6,874 bases of DNA from Defluviicoccus sp. (GTDB lineage Bacteria; Pseudomonadota; Alphaproteobacteria; MPNO01): assembly GCA_028820945.1 (NCBI GenBank), contig JAPPHW010000015.1, positions 1 through 6,874 on the forward strand. The letters are read 5' to 3'. Below are positions 5,773-6,874 of the stretch, one piece after another. The stretch's first letter is position 1, and every line of letters starts with the position of its first letter. The notes beneath the pieces were generated by a model. It was not told where the DNA came from and made no database searches. It saw nothing but the letters and a program-made list of their open reading frames with translations. A program made the translations under genes and the position numbers.

Positions 5773-6874
5773 AGGGTTCCGAGCCCGTTTCGGCGGTCTG
5801 TATCGCCTCCCTCCTGGCGCGCCGGCGAACGCGGAAGGCTTCGGCCCATCCCGTCTTCACCTTCTGCGCGCTCCGCTCAACGGCGAGGGAGTCCGCCGGC
5901 ACGTCCTTGGCGATAACGCTGCCCGCCCCTACCATCGCACCGGGCCCGATCGTAACCGGCGCCACCAGCGCGGTGTTGGAGCCGATGAAGGCGCCTTCCC
6001 CGATGTCGGTTTCCGCCTTGGAAAACCCGTCATAGTTACAGGTGATGGTGCCCGCGCCGATATTCGCCCGCGCGCCGACCCTGCTGTCGCCGACATAGCT
6101 CAGATGGTTGACCTTGGCGCCGGCCTCGACCGACGAGGCCTTGATCTCGACGAAATTGCCGATGCTGACCTCTTCCCCGATCCGTGCGCCCGGACGAAGC
6201 CGCGCGAAGGGGCCGATGACGGCGCCATTGGAAATCCGGGCGCCTTCGATGTCGCAAAACGCCCTGATCGTAACCCCGTCGCCCACCGTCACCCTGGGTC
6301 CGAAGACCACCTGCGGGCCGATGACGACATCGCGTCCAAGAACCGTATCGTGGCTGAAATAGACGGTATCGGGATCTATCAGCGTCGCGCCCTGGGCCAT
6401 CGCGCGCGCCCTCGCGCGGCGCTGGAACACGCCCTCGGCAACCGCGAGCTCGGCTCGGGAGTTGACGCCCATGACCTCGTCGGGATCCGCGACCTCGGTG
6501 ACCGCGCAGTCGAGCCCCCGCGACCGGGCGATCTCGACGATGTCGGTCAGCGAAAACTCGCCCTTCGCGTTGTCGTTGCCCACCGCCTCCAGCAGGGACA
6601 GCAGACGACGCCCGTCGACCGCCGTGATTCCGGCGTTGCAGAACCCGATCCGGCGGGTTTCCTCGTCGGCATCGCGATGTTCCACGATGGCCTGGAGCCG
6701 GCCTGCCCCGTCGACGATCAGCCGCCCGTACTCGGCGGTGTCGGCCGGCCGGAAGCCGAGCACGACCACCGCCGGATCGGCAGGCGAACGCCGGAGGTCG
6801 AGCATGTGGCGGATCGTCCCGGCGGTGAGCAGCGGGGTGTCGCCGAACAGGATCAGCACGTCGCCGTCGAAACC
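5771..6874 (-). CDS. glmU: Bifunctional GlmU (GlcN-1-P acetyltransferase / GlcNAc-1-P uridylyltransferase), N-terminus cut by window edge
   Basis: GlmU acetylates glucosamine-1-phosphate and then couples the product to UTP, giving UDP-N-acetylglucosamine. The 367 visible residues run in frame to the window edge; about 85-95 residues, including the GxG-type nucleotide-binding start, are missing. The frame continues upstream of the internal GTG at 6859 (FDGDVLILFGD), so that is not the start. Counting from the first visible codon, the uridylyltransferase part keeps Asp12 in GDTP, Glu65 in IVEH, Asn80 in CNAG and Asn138 in GVNS (metal and sugar binding). The C-terminal left-handed beta-helix (about 170-325) shows hexapeptide repeats and the acetyltransferase residues Arg227, Lys245, His257, Tyr260, Asn280 and Lys286, equivalents of E. 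coli Arg333, Lys351, His363, Tyr366, Asn386 and Lys392. The tail is basic (RVRRRARR). It lies upstream of glmS in the common glmU-glmS order. Nothing appears broken. Confidence 0.97.
   Translation of the reverse strand, partial: GFDGDVLILFGDTPLLTAGTIRHMLDLRRSPADPAVVVLGFRPADTAEYGRLIVDGAGRLQAIVEHRDADEETRRIGFCNAGITAVDGRRLLSLLEAVGNDNAKGEFSLTDIVEIARSRGLDCAVTEVADPDEVMGVNSRAELAVAEGVFQRRARARAMAQGATLIDPDTVYFSHDTVLGRDVVIGPQVVFGPRVTVGDGVTIRAFCDIEGARISNGAVIGPFARLRPGARIGEEVSIGNFVEIKASSVEAGAKVNHLSYVGDSRVGARANIGAGTITCNYDGFSKAETDIGEGAFIGSNTALVAPVTIGPGAMVGAGSVIAKDVPADSLAVERSAQKVKTGWAEAFRVRRRARREAIQTAETGSEP

Noticed and set aside
4006..5916. A 636-codon open frame on the plus strand across glmS and the end of glmU
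   Set aside because: It is antisense to two unmistakable housekeeping genes, crosses their junction and has shadow-like composition.
6857..6859. GTG at 6859 as the start of glmU
   Set aside because: The frame stays open to the window edge with the conserved residues FDGD before it, and GlmU needs a further N-terminal nucleotide-binding segment; the gene simply runs off the window.

Overview
The window is GC-rich and densely coded. It looks like chromosomal DNA of an alphaproteobacterium: the GlmU and GlmS sequences read as alphaproteobacterial, GTG and TTG starts are used, and spacers are very short. The order is not resolved. Five protein genes fill nearly everything. Two are cut by the window edges. 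I see no rRNA, tRNA, CRISPR array, insertion sequence, integrase or repeat family, and no gene-free stretch longer than about 110 bases.

Left part (1-2098, minus strand): the molybdopterin-binding (large) subunit of a xanthine dehydrogenase/CO dehydrogenase-family hydroxylase. About 699 residues are visible from a TTG start and the C-terminus lies off the window. About 107 bases separate it from a divergent pair on the plus strand. That pair is a ten-helix EamA/DMT-family transporter (2206-3180) followed, with a 4-base ATGA overlap, by a 250-residue protein (3177-3929) that resembles 2-amino-5-chloromuconate deaminase CnbZ and reads as two RidA/YjgF-like halves. The three genes are compatible with uptake or export and oxidation/deamination of a nitrogen-containing (possibly aromatic) compound. 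The substrate is not shown by the sequence.

Right part (3937-6874, minus strand): a housekeeping pair, glmU (N-terminus off the window) followed by glmS. Together they carry out amino-sugar synthesis from fructose-6-phosphate to UDP-N-acetylglucosamine for peptidoglycan and lipopolysaccharide. The glmS ribosome-binding site overlaps the glmU stop codon, so the two are almost certainly co-transcribed and probably translationally coupled. The glmS stop and the stop of the CnbZ-like gene face each other with only 7 bases between them.

I did not find a convincing previously undescribed system. The points most worth a second look are the tandem RidA-like architecture with a probably asymmetric set of active-site arginines, the unusual active-site loop of the molybdenum subunit, and the fact that this subunit is the first gene of its transcription unit, with no small or medium subunit next to it.
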